Assembly: GCA_964537395.1 (NCBI GenBank)
Contig: CAZIBN010000120.1
Span: 1 to 5,953 of the forward strand
From: GWA2-66-18 sp964537395
GTDB lineage: Bacteria > Elusimicrobiota > Elusimicrobia > UBA1565 > UBA9628
DNA length: 5,953 nt
Direction of reading: 5' to 3'
In this document: positions 1-4,931 of the stretch, in pieces
Numbering within the stretch: the first letter of the stretch is position 1
Layout of the letters: the number at the start of each line of letters is the position of its first letter
Program-made: the position numbers and the translations under genes
The notes under the pieces: model-generated
What the model was told of the DNA's origin: nothing
The model's input: only the letters and a program-made list of their open reading frames with translations
The model's database searches: none

Positions 1-5
1 TTCAT
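1..5 (-). CDS. Possible start of the gene downstream of hemA (edge fragment)
   Basis: Read on the minus strand, the hemA stop TGA sits inside ATGA, so an ATG at 5-3 overlaps the stop by the usual four-base arrangement of coupled genes. A G-rich stretch (GCGGGGG) ends about four bases before this ATG and could serve as its ribosome binding site. Only one codon and part of the next are inside the window, so the product cannot be known. In many bacteria hemA is followed by other tetrapyrrole or cytochrome-biogenesis genes, but that is context only. Confidence 0.3.
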
Positions 6-1048
6 GGGACCCCCGCGGGGACGAGGCGCGGAGGCTTGTTGAGCTCCGTGCGGCAGTCGAGCGCCGCCATCGACGCCAGATCCTCGGCGCGGTCCTTCTC
101 GGCGAGCTTGCCTTCCATGCTGTCGGAGATCATGCGCTTGAGGTCGTCGAGGTCGTAGAGGTACACCGAGTCGAGCTTGGCGCAGGCCGGATCGACGTTG
201 CGTGGCACGCCGAGGTCCACGAGGAACAGGGGCTTGCGGCGCTTGGCGAGGATGCGGGCCATGTGCCCGGCGGTGAGAAGGTGCTCGCTGACCGAGGCGG
301 AGAAGACGGCGACCTCGACGTGCTCAAGCAGCTCAAGTCCGGCATCAAGCGATACCGCTTCTCCGCCGAGCTTTTCCGCGATGGCGCGGGCGTTCTCCAC
401 GGTGCGGTTGGCGACGACGATCTTGTCGAACTTCTTCGCGGCGAGGTGGCGGACCACCGCCTCGGCGGTCTGGCCCGCGCCGAACACGAGGATGCCGCCG
501 CCTTCCTTGTCGCCGAAGATGCGCTTGGCCATCAGGGCGGTGGCACCCCCGATGGAGTGGATGCCGTTCTGGATGCCGGTGGCGGAGCGCACGTCCTTGC
601 CCGCCGCGATCGCCGACTGGAACGCGCGGTTTAAGATCCGGCGCGTGAAGCCGGCGGAGAGGGCGGACTGGTAGGCCTTCTTGGTCTGCGCGAGGATCTC
701 GGTCTCGCCGATGATCCAGGAGTCGAGGCCCGCGGCGACGCGGAAGAGGTGGCGGAGCGCGTCATCGCCCTCGCGCTGGTACAGCGCGGGCTCGATGTCG
801 GCGCCGGCGCGTTCCACGAACCACGCGCGGACGAGCTCGCTGCCGCGGCGCGTGTCGTCGCACACCGCGAAGATGTCCACGCGGCTGCAGGTGGAGAGCA
901 CGACGACCTCATCTAAAGGAACGAGGGCTTTGAGCTGAGCGAGGATCTCGGGGAGGTTCGCGGACGAGACCACCGCCTTCTCGCGTGAGGCGACGGATGC
1001 GTTCAGGTGGTTGAGCCCCACGACGAATATGCGCTCTGAAGGATTCAT
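2..1048 (-). CDS. hemA: Glutamyl-tRNA reductase, lacking the C-terminal dimerisation domain
   Basis: This cytosolic enzyme reduces glutamyl-tRNA(Glu) with NADPH to glutamate-1-semialdehyde, the first step of C5-pathway tetrapyrrole synthesis. Numbering is from the ATG at 1048 (348 aa). The N-terminal catalytic domain has GLNH at 11-14 and the catalytic Cys54 in STCSR, where most homologues have STCNR. The family signature GLDSWIIGE is at 107-115, followed by Gln121. The NADPH-binding domain has GAGQTAE at 190-196 and VDLGVPRNVDP at 277-287. The spine helix begins near YDLDDL (298-303), but the protein ends about 45 residues later in a proline-rich tail. Family members are usually around 420 aa, so most of the dimerisation domain is missing. 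I chose the ATG at 1048 because upstream starts (ATG 1069, GTG 1078) lie inside or before the apparent sigma-54 promoter, and GLNH then falls at its usual place. No clear Shine-Dalgarno precedes it. Identity is secure; the exact start is less so. Confidence 0.93.
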   Translation of the reverse strand: MNPSERIFVVGLNHLNASVASREKAVVSSANLPEILAQLKALVPLDEVVVLSTCSRVDIFAVCDDTRRGSELVRAWFVERAGADIEPALYQREGDDALRHLFRVAAGLDSWIIGETEILAQTKKAYQSALSAGFTRRILNRAFQSAIAAGKDVRSATGIQNGIHSIGGATALMAKRIFGDKEGGGILVFGAGQTAEAVVRHLAAKKFDKIVVANRTVENARAIAEKLGGEAVSLDAGLELLEHVEVAVFSASVSEHLLTAGHMARILAKRRKPLFLVDLGVPRNVDPACAKLDSVYLYDLDDLKRMISDSMEGKLAEKDRAEDLASMAALDCRTELNKPPRLVPAGVP

Positions 1049-1061
1049 ACAATCACTGCTA

Positions 1062-1077
1062 AGCAACATTCCTGCCA
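1062..1077 (-). promoter_or_regulatory. Putative sigma-54 promoter of hemA
   Basis: On the minus strand TGGCAG (1077-1072), five bases, then TTGCT (1066-1062) match the -24/-12 consensus TGGCAC-N5-TTGCW with one mismatch. The invariant GG and GC are separated by exactly 10 bases. The predicted start of transcription is near 1051, only about three bases before the ATG at 1048. The same TGGCAG-N5-TTGC core precedes two other genes in the window. An activator of the bacterial enhancer-binding type would be needed; none is encoded here. Confidence 0.6.
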
Positions 1078-1100
1078 CTGCGGTTTTACGAGGTGTCTAT

Positions 1101-1128
1101 GGAGGATTTTTTTAATTCTAATAATTAG
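1101..1128. promoter_or_regulatory. AT-rich patch with short palindrome between divergent promoters
   Basis: The region between the two divergent -24/-12 sites contains an AT-rich run that stands out in GC-rich surroundings. It ends in an 11-base inverted repeat, CTAAT-A-ATTAG, at 1118-1128. By position it could be an activator or IHF-type bending site shared by hemA and the radical SAM gene. I see no convincing sigma-70 hexamers here. The functional reading is inference from position only. Confidence 0.2.
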
Positions 1129-1160
1129 CGGTCTCAGCCCGGCTGGCCGCGGATGCATTA

Positions 1161-1176
1161 TGGCAGAAACGTTGCT
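1161..1176 (+). promoter_or_regulatory. Putative sigma-54 promoter of the radical SAM gene
   Basis: TGGCAG (1161-1166), five bases, and TTGCT (1172-1176) reproduce the -24/-12 layout, with GG at 1162-1163 and GC at 1174-1175, ten bases apart. The predicted +1 is near 1187, one base before the ATG at 1188, so the transcript would be essentially leaderless. This agrees with the absence of a good Shine-Dalgarno sequence before that ATG. It diverges from the hemA site about 85 bases away. Confidence 0.6.
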
Positions 1177-1187
1177 AGGCTTCGGGT

Positions 1188-2330
1188 ATGACCAACCCTT
1201 CTCAACATCCCGGCCAACACCCTGGCACTCTTCCCGCTCCGTTCGACTTTTCGCAAGCGCCGCTTCTGGTCATATGGGAATCGACCCGCTCCTGCGCGTT
1301 GGCCTGCGACCATTGCCGGGCCGACGCCGACACGACCATCAATCCCAACGAGCTGACCACCGCCGAGGGCAAGAAGCTCATCGATCAGGTCAAGGCGATG
1401 GGGACGCCGATCATGATCCTGTCGGGGGGAGATCCGCTCAACCGCAAGGACCTCGAAGAGCTGATCCGCCACGGCAAGACCGCGGGCCTGCGCATGGGCA
1501 CGATCCCCGCCGCGACCCCCAACCTGACGCGAGAGCGGCTGGCCTCTCTGAAGGAGGCCGGCGTGGACCAGCTCGCCTTCAGCCTCGATGGCGCGACGGC
1601 CGCGTCCCACGACACCTTCCGCCGCACGCCGGGCGCCTTCGACACGGTCATTCGCGCCTGCAAGCAGTCCCGCGAGATGGGCATACCGATCCAGATCAAC
1701 TCCTGCTTCGGCCAATGGAACTGGCACGAGTTCGACGCCGTGGCCGCGCTCATCTCCACGCTCGACATCGCTTTCTGGGAAGTTTTTTTCCTGATCCCCG
1801 TCGGACGCGGCGCCAAGCTCGGCGGCCTGACCCCGGAGCAGTTCGAGGAAGGCTTCGCCAAGCTGCGCAAGATGACCCAGGAGAAGCCCTTCGTCGTGAA
1901 GCTCACCGAGGGCCAGCACTTCCGGCGCTACGCCCTGCAGCAGGAGGCCAAGGCCGGCGCCGGCGTGGCCGCGCGCGTCGAGCACACGGTGGCGCGCCAG
2001 GCCAGCCTGCGCGCGGGCCTGCGCCTGCCCAAGCGCGCCGTGAATGCCGCCGATGGCTTCATGTTCGTCGATCATGTCGGCGAGATCTGCCCGTCGGGCT
2101 TCCTGCCGGTGGCGCGCGGCAACGTGCGCGTCGACGACCTGGCGACGGTGTATCGCACGGACTCGATGTTCGTCGACCTGCGCGATCACAGCAAGCTCAA
2201 GGGCCGCTGCGGCGTCTGCGAGTTCCGGGAGCCCTGCGGCGGCTCTCGCTCGCGCTCCTGGGCGATCACCGGCGACATCTTCGCCGAGGATCCGTCCTGC
2301 GGCTACCAGCCCAAGGCCTGGAAGCCCTGA
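1188..2330 (+). CDS. Radical SAM/SPASM-domain protein, possible heme-pathway enzyme
   Basis: 380 aa, cytosolic. The radical SAM cluster motif is CALACDHC (Cys36, Cys40, Cys43), which binds the 4Fe-4S cluster that cleaves S-adenosylmethionine. SGGDP at 79-83 is the SAM-contacting segment (GGEP in many relatives), and SLDGA at 132-136 is the typical strand-4 region. A distinctive WEVFFLIPVGRG lies at 197-208. The C-terminus carries a SPASM-like auxiliary-cluster region with Cys301, Cys341, Cys344, Cys350 and Cys371. The overall pattern, including a PAPFDFSQAPLLVIWE start at 16-31, resembles the AhbD/NirJ branch and, from memory, the TIGR04053 family. AhbC and AhbD convert siroheme-derived intermediates to heme. 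Divergence from hemA and a matching putative sigma-54 promoter support a tetrapyrrole role. A peptide-modifying SPASM enzyme remains possible, although I see no small precursor-peptide gene. The ATG at 1188 is chosen because conserved sequence starts about 15 residues in and no other ATG is suitable. Family confident, substrate not. Confidence 0.88.
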   Translation: MTNPSQHPGQHPGTLPAPFDFSQAPLLVIWESTRSCALACDHCRADADTTINPNELTTAEGKKLIDQVKAMGTPIMILSGGDPLNRKDLEELIRHGKTAGLRMGTIPAATPNLTRERLASLKEAGVDQLAFSLDGATAASHDTFRRTPGAFDTVIRACKQSREMGIPIQINSCFGQWNWHEFDAVAALISTLDIAFWEVFFLIPVGRGAKLGGLTPEQFEEGFAKLRKMTQEKPFVVKLTEGQHFRRYALQQEAKAGAGVAARVEHTVARQASLRAGLRLPKRAVNAADGFMFVDHVGEICPSGFLPVARGNVRVDDLATVYRTDSMFVDLRDHSKLKGRCGVCEFREPCGGSRSRSWAITGDIFAEDPSCGYQPKAWKP

Positions 2331-2344
2331 CGGGCTGACTCGCG

Positions 2345-2390
2345 AAGTCATCCCCATTACTTTCAACGTTGAAAGTGCTGGGGATAACTT
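2345..2390. repeat. Palindromic repeat, copy 1 (3' side of the HNH gene)
   Basis: A 46-base near-perfect inverted repeat. The left arm AAGTCATCCCCATTACTTTCAA runs into the perfect core palindrome TTTCAACGTTGAAA (2361-2374), and the right arm ends GCTGGGGATAACTT. Only three positions in each arm fail to pair. Bases 2350-2390 match 3464-3504 in direct orientation at 39 of 41 positions. The last base of the repeat is also the last base of the HNH stop codon. It lies 14 bases after the radical SAM stop and could end transcription from both sides, but there is no U-tract and the second copy argues for an element-end role. Confidence 0.85.
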
Positions 2391-3460
2391 TACGTCAAGC
2401 CCGCCGTACTCGCGGCCCATTGATTGTGGGCTCGGCATAGGAGCCTGATGTTCGTCGGGTCATCGGAGCGGCCGCCCTTGGACCAGGGTTGGATATGGTC
2501 GTACTCGAGGCTGCGGCGCGCCTCGCAGCGCCGTCCCTCGGCGCTCATGAAGACGCATCGGCCCGCGTCACGCCGGTAAACCGCGGACCGCACCCAACGC
2601 GGCACGGTGCGCGTCTCGACTGACCTCGGCGGCTTTGGCTTGCTCGGCGGTATCAGGGCGGGGTCCTTGAGCTCGAGGTAGCTTCTTCCCACCTCGAGGA
2701 GAATATTCTCGAGCCGGCCATCGGGATGCTTGTGCCAAAGCAACTCGCTGCACCGATCGATGACCCGCCACAATTCCTCGCTACCCGTAAAACTGAATTG
2801 CACTCGGTCGGGGCTGCGCGGCATGATGCGTTGCGAAGCGAAAACCGGAGCGGCTTTACCGACCGGAAGTATGACTGCGGGGATGCTCGGCTCGACCGGC
2901 AGAGACGGAGGGGGGATAGGTACCGGTGGGGCAGCAGATACCGGCGGCGCGGCCAGGGATGGCGGCAACGACCGAACCCTATCAGCCGTGTCGGGAAGAG
3001 GCTTCAGCTCCGCCGTGAGGCGCAGAACGACTCTGGCGCTCTTGCCTTCGATCCGGTGGAGCAGCTGGGAGCTGTTTTCCCGAGTGAGGTGCTTCGCGAT
3101 CATCGACAACGCGCAGATGCTCAGGCAGCCATCCTTGATCATCGTCAGGACCTCGGGAAACTTGCTTGCCGCCGTGGCCGCCTGCAGGCGCCGGTAGGCC
3201 ATGGCCTCCGAGTAGTGCAATGCGCCGACGCAATACGCGAACATCGAGGGGAACCCTGCGTCCTCGTGCAATTTTCGGCGTTGGATTTCGCCAAGATGGG
3301 CGAGCGCGTAGACGCTCAGGGTTCGCTCCGCCGCGGAGAGGCGCTTCATTACGGCGAGGAGCTCGCTATCGCCCAGCGAAGCGAGGCCACCTAACCTGGT
3401 CACGACGAGATTGCTCTGGCTCACCCCTATCATACGATCGAGGGGCCCGAAAAGTTGCAT
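2390..3460 (-). CDS. HNH endonuclease with DUF222/13E12-like N-terminal region
   Basis: 356 aa, no signal peptide or membrane segment. Residues about 20-155 are an alpha-helical region (LASLGDSELLAVMKRLSAAE, then a YRRLQAA segment) of the kind found in front of many HNH nucleases and grouped with DUF222/13E12 proteins. Residues 164-207 form a proline-rich linker. Residues 220-268 are a second conserved module (QFSFTGSEELWRVIDRCSEL and onward). The C-terminus carries the HNH nuclease: Cys302, Cys312, the catalytic DH pair at 321-322, Asn337, Cys342 and His345 in LLCRAHN. All expected metal-binding and catalytic positions are present, so the enzyme looks intact. The start ATG at 3460 is preceded on its strand by GGGGATAAC, which places a G-rich Shine-Dalgarno-like run inside the palindromic repeat. 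It is antiparallel to its neighbours and unrelated to the heme/cytochrome theme. Target and biological role are unknown; homing, mobility or defence are all possible. Confidence 0.9.
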   Translation of the reverse strand: MQLFGPLDRMIGVSQSNLVVTRLGGLASLGDSELLAVMKRLSAAERTLSVYALAHLGEIQRRKLHEDAGFPSMFAYCVGALHYSEAMAYRRLQAATAASKFPEVLTMIKDGCLSICALSMIAKHLTRENSSQLLHRIEGKSARVVLRLTAELKPLPDTADRVRSLPPSLAAPPVSAAPPVPIPPPSLPVEPSIPAVILPVGKAAPVFASQRIMPRSPDRVQFSFTGSEELWRVIDRCSELLWHKHPDGRLENILLEVGRSYLELKDPALIPPSKPKPPRSVETRTVPRWVRSAVYRRDAGRCVFMSAEGRRCEARRSLEYDHIQPWSKGGRSDDPTNIRLLCRAHNQWAASTAGLT

Positions 3461-3502
3461 GTTATCCCCATTACTTTCAACGTTGAAAACGCTGGGGATA
3501 AC
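3461..3502. repeat. Palindromic repeat, copy 2 (5' side of the HNH gene)
   Basis: A 42-base inverted repeat beginning GTTATCCCCATTACTTTCAA and ending GCTGGGGATAAC, around the same core palindrome TTTCAACGTTGAAA (3476-3489). Four positions in each arm do not pair. It begins on the base next to the HNH start codon and so forms that gene's entire immediate 5' leader, including its GGGGAT Shine-Dalgarno-like run. In RNA the repeat could fold into a long hairpin that pairs this run with the distal arm. The direct-repeat match with copy 1 extends to 3504. Confidence 0.85.
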
Positions 3503-3580
3503 TTATCTCCTTCATCCGGAGGTCTTGATTCCGATGAGCAACCTGCGTTCGTGAGTCGGAGTGTTGCAGGGGATTAATTA

Positions 3581-3603
3581 GGCGGGAATCTCCGCCGGGA
3601 GGG
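3581..3603 (+). promoter_or_regulatory. Short hairpin and strong ribosome binding site before the CBS gene
   Basis: GGCGG (3581-3585) can pair with CCGCC (3592-3596) around a six-base loop. GGGAGGG (3597-3603) follows at once and is a strong Shine-Dalgarno four bases before the ATG at 3608. This fixes the CBS gene start. The stem leaves the Shine-Dalgarno free, so any regulatory role is uncertain. I found no clear promoter between 3505 and 3580, only a lone TTGCA at 3564-3568 without a matching -24 element. Confidence 0.5.
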
Positions 3604-3607
3604 TGCT

Positions 3608-4090
3608 ATGTTCGCCAAGGACATCATGCGCAAGAAGGTCGTTGCGGTGGAAAGCTGGCTGACCTTGCCGGAGCTCGCGAAGCTTTTTTTGGAAAAGGGG
3701 ATCAGCGGGGCGCCTGTGGTTGACGAGGTGGGCGCCATCCTCGGGGTCGTGTCTCAAACCGACCTGGTGCGTACGCGGCGCGAAGCCCCCGTCGGCGTTC
3801 CTTCCTATCATACGGAGTTTGACGATACCGCCCGGTCCGCCGGTCTTCATTTCGAGGAGCTGGACCAGACCCGCGTGGAGCAGATCATGACGCCGGGGGC
3901 GATCTCCCTCGACGAGATGACCCCGGTGGAGAAGGTGGCCAAGGTCATGATCGACAGCCACATCCATCGCGTCATCATCACGCGCGGCGACAAGCTCGCC
4001 GGGATCGTGACGACGATGGACATGATGCACGCCCTGATCGCGCTCGCCAAGAAGCCAGCTCCGGCGCGCCGTCGCAAGCACGGCAAGTAG
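3608..4090 (+). CDS. Stand-alone two-CBS-domain protein
   Basis: 160 aa, cytosolic, made almost entirely of a CBS pair (Bateman module). The first CBS repeat spans about residues 2-57, starting KDIM, with GISGAPVVDEVGAILGVVSQ in its core. The second spans about 89-150, starting VEQIMTPG, with HIHRVIITRGDKLAGIVTT in its core. The G(A/I)xGVVSxxDL-type end of each repeat is recognisable. A linker of about 30 residues separates them, and a basic tail (ARRRKHGK) follows. Such pairs bind adenosine nucleotides (AMP, ATP, SAM or similar) and usually act as sensors on a partner; no fused effector domain is present. It lies 52 bases upstream of the cytochrome operon on the same strand and may be co-transcribed by read-through, although a separate putative sigma-54 promoter sits between. 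Ligand and partner cannot be read from the sequence. Confidence 0.9.
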   Translation: MFAKDIMRKKVVAVESWLTLPELAKLFLEKGISGAPVVDEVGAILGVVSQTDLVRTRREAPVGVPSYHTEFDDTARSAGLHFEELDQTRVEQIMTPGAISLDEMTPVEKVAKVMIDSHIHRVIITRGDKLAGIVTTMDMMHALIALAKKPAPARRRKHGK

Positions 4091-4102
4091 GGGCGGAGGC
4101 GT

Positions 4103-4118
4103 TGGCAGCATTGTTGCA
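4103..4118 (+). promoter_or_regulatory. Putative sigma-54 promoter of the cytochrome operon
   Basis: TGGCAG (4103-4108), five bases, then TTGCA (4114-4118): GG at 4104-4105 and GC at 4116-4117 are ten bases apart, as sigma-54 RNA polymerase requires. A T before TGGCAG matches the consensus further. Predicted +1 is near 4129, giving a leader of about 14 bases that still includes the GAGGG Shine-Dalgarno-like run (4130-4134). The site is in the short gap after the CBS gene, so activator sites would lie within that gene. Confidence 0.6.
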
Positions 4119-4137
4119 GGTCCTCGTACGAGGGCCT
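4118..4137 (+). promoter_or_regulatory. Palindrome/hairpin overlapping the cytochrome ribosome binding site
   Basis: AGGTCCTC (4118-4125) can pair with GAGGGCCT (4130-4137) around a GTAC loop, giving eight base pairs with one G-U. Its centre is the perfect 12-base palindrome CCTCGTACGAGG (4122-4133). The 3' arm contains GAGGG, the only candidate Shine-Dalgarno for the ATG at 4143. In a read-through transcript from the CBS gene the hairpin would hide this site. As DNA, the palindrome is centred on the predicted sigma-54 start point and could be an operator. A terminator is unlikely because no T-run follows. Confidence 0.4.
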
Positions 4138-4142
4138 ACACA

Positions 4143-4931
4143 ATGGATATATTTCGTCAAAAAATAAACAACTTTCTTCTCCTCTCCGCCTTTGTCGCCG
4201 TCGCGGGAATCGCACCATACGCGGCCGCGGCCGCGCCCGTCGCGCCGGCGGAATCCTGCATCGAGTGCCACAAGGACGAGAAGTTCCGCGTCCAGAATAA
4301 AAAAATATACGACTACTACCAGGACTGGAAAGGCTCCGCCCACGACCTGGCGGGGCTGTCCTGCACGGCCTGCCACAACGGCGACCCGACGAAGGCCGTC
4401 AAGGAAGAGGCTCACGCCGGCATCGTGCCCCAGTCCGATCCCGCCAGCCCGTTCTTCTACAAGAACATCCCCAAGACCTGCGGCGGCTGCCACCTGCCCG
4501 TGCTCGAGCGCTTCGCCAAGAGCCGCCATTTCGAACAGCTCAAAGCGACCGGCCTCGGCCCGAACTGCATCACCTGCCACGGCGCGTTGAACGCGCGCGT
4601 GTACTCGGCGACGATCGTCCAGCGCGCCTGTGCCAATTGCCACAACGCCAAGACCAAGAACCATCCCGAGGTCATCGCGCAGGCCGTCGAGATCCTCGGA
4701 CGCCTCGACCACGCCAACGGCTACCGCAAGGGCCTCAAGTTCTACTACAAGTCCATCAAGAAGCCGGAGGCCATGATCCCGGTGGACAAGGCCTACACCG
4801 ACACCATCGACTTCTGGCACGAGTTCAATTTCAAGAAGATCGGCCCGCGCTCCCAGGACCTCCTGAAGGAGATCAAGAAGCTGTATCTCGAGGCCCACAA
4901 GCAAGAGGCGTCCAAGGGCGATGGGAAATAA
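4143..4931 (+). CDS. Periplasmic pentaheme cytochrome c
   Basis: 262 aa. The N-terminus is a Sec signal peptide: a short charged segment, a hydrophobic core at about 11-24, and a cleavage-type Ala-rich end at 27-31. The exported protein carries five CXXCH covalent heme sites: CIECH 39-43, CTACH 74-78, CGGCH 113-117, CITCH 142-146 and CANCH 163-167. Extra histidines that could serve as sixth ligands include His67 (GSAHDL), His91, His129 (SRHF), His174 and His190. Residues from about 168 to the end contain no heme motif and are rich in Lys, Tyr and charged residues; the C-terminus is basic. The hemes should pass electrons in the periplasm. It overlaps the next gene by 11 bases, which implies coupled expression and a shared complex. 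I do not recognise a named family; pentaheme subunits such as NrfB and ActA are analogous in heme number only. The GAGGG run eight bases before the ATG supports the start. Confidence 0.92.
   Translation: MDIFRQKINNFLLLSAFVAVAGIAPYAAAAAPVAPAESCIECHKDEKFRVQNKKIYDYYQDWKGSAHDLAGLSCTACHNGDPTKAVKEEAHAGIVPQSDPASPFFYKNIPKTCGGCHLPVLERFAKSRHFEQLKATGLGPNCITCHGALNARVYSATIVQRACANCHNAKTKNHPEVIAQAVEILGRLDHANGYRKGLKFYYKSIKKPEAMIPVDKAYTDTIDFWHEFNFKKIGPRSQDLLKEIKKLYLEAHKQEASKGDGK

Larger units (their letters stand above)
2350..3504. mobile_element. Putative HNH-endonuclease cassette bounded by palindromic direct repeats
   Basis: One open reading frame fills the space between two 41-base direct repeats (2350-2390 and 3464-3504, two mismatches), each itself a large palindrome. 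The spacing is tight: the HNH stop codon touches one copy and its ATG touches the other. Nothing else is coded between the repeats. HNH proteins with a DUF222/13E12-like N-terminus occur as multicopy repeat families in several bacteria, for example the 13E12 family of Mycobacterium tuberculosis. I infer that the unit moves, or has moved, as a cassette, or can be lost by recombination between its flanks. No transposase or integrase is present, and an empty site is not visible here. Confidence 0.5.

Noticed and set aside
1067..1078. Upstream hemA starts at ATG 1069 and GTG 1078, extending the protein by 7 or 10 residues.
   Set aside because: They fall within or at the edge of the putative sigma-54 promoter, have no properly spaced Shine-Dalgarno, and add residues before the conserved GLNH start that the family lacks.
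1223..1238. TGGCAC-N5-CCGCT inside the start of the radical SAM gene, with correct GG-N10-GC spacing.
   Set aside because: It is within coding sequence, the -12 part is CCGC rather than TTGC, and a better site lies upstream of the ATG.
3462..3501. TTATCCCCA on both strands of palindrome copy 2 resembles a DnaA box (TTATCCACA).
   Set aside because: Each site has a mismatch in the core, both are explained by the symmetry of the repeat, and there is no AT-rich unwinding region or dnaA/dnaN neighbourhood.
2345..3504. The two palindromes as a CRISPR-like array or a pair of simple terminators.
   Set aside because: There are only two units over 1.1 kb apart with a gene between, no spacers, and no T-runs. 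The near-identity of the copies is better explained by an element boundary.
3534..3554. A six-codon reading frame after a GGAGG, possible leader peptide.
   Set aside because: The spacing to the ribosome binding site is long, the coding is too short to judge, and there is no attenuator structure or repeated regulatory codon.
3553..3568. TTGCAGG before the CBS gene, shared with the cytochrome promoter region.
   Set aside because: Only the -12 half is present; at the -24 position just two of six bases match, so a sigma-54 promoter is not supported.
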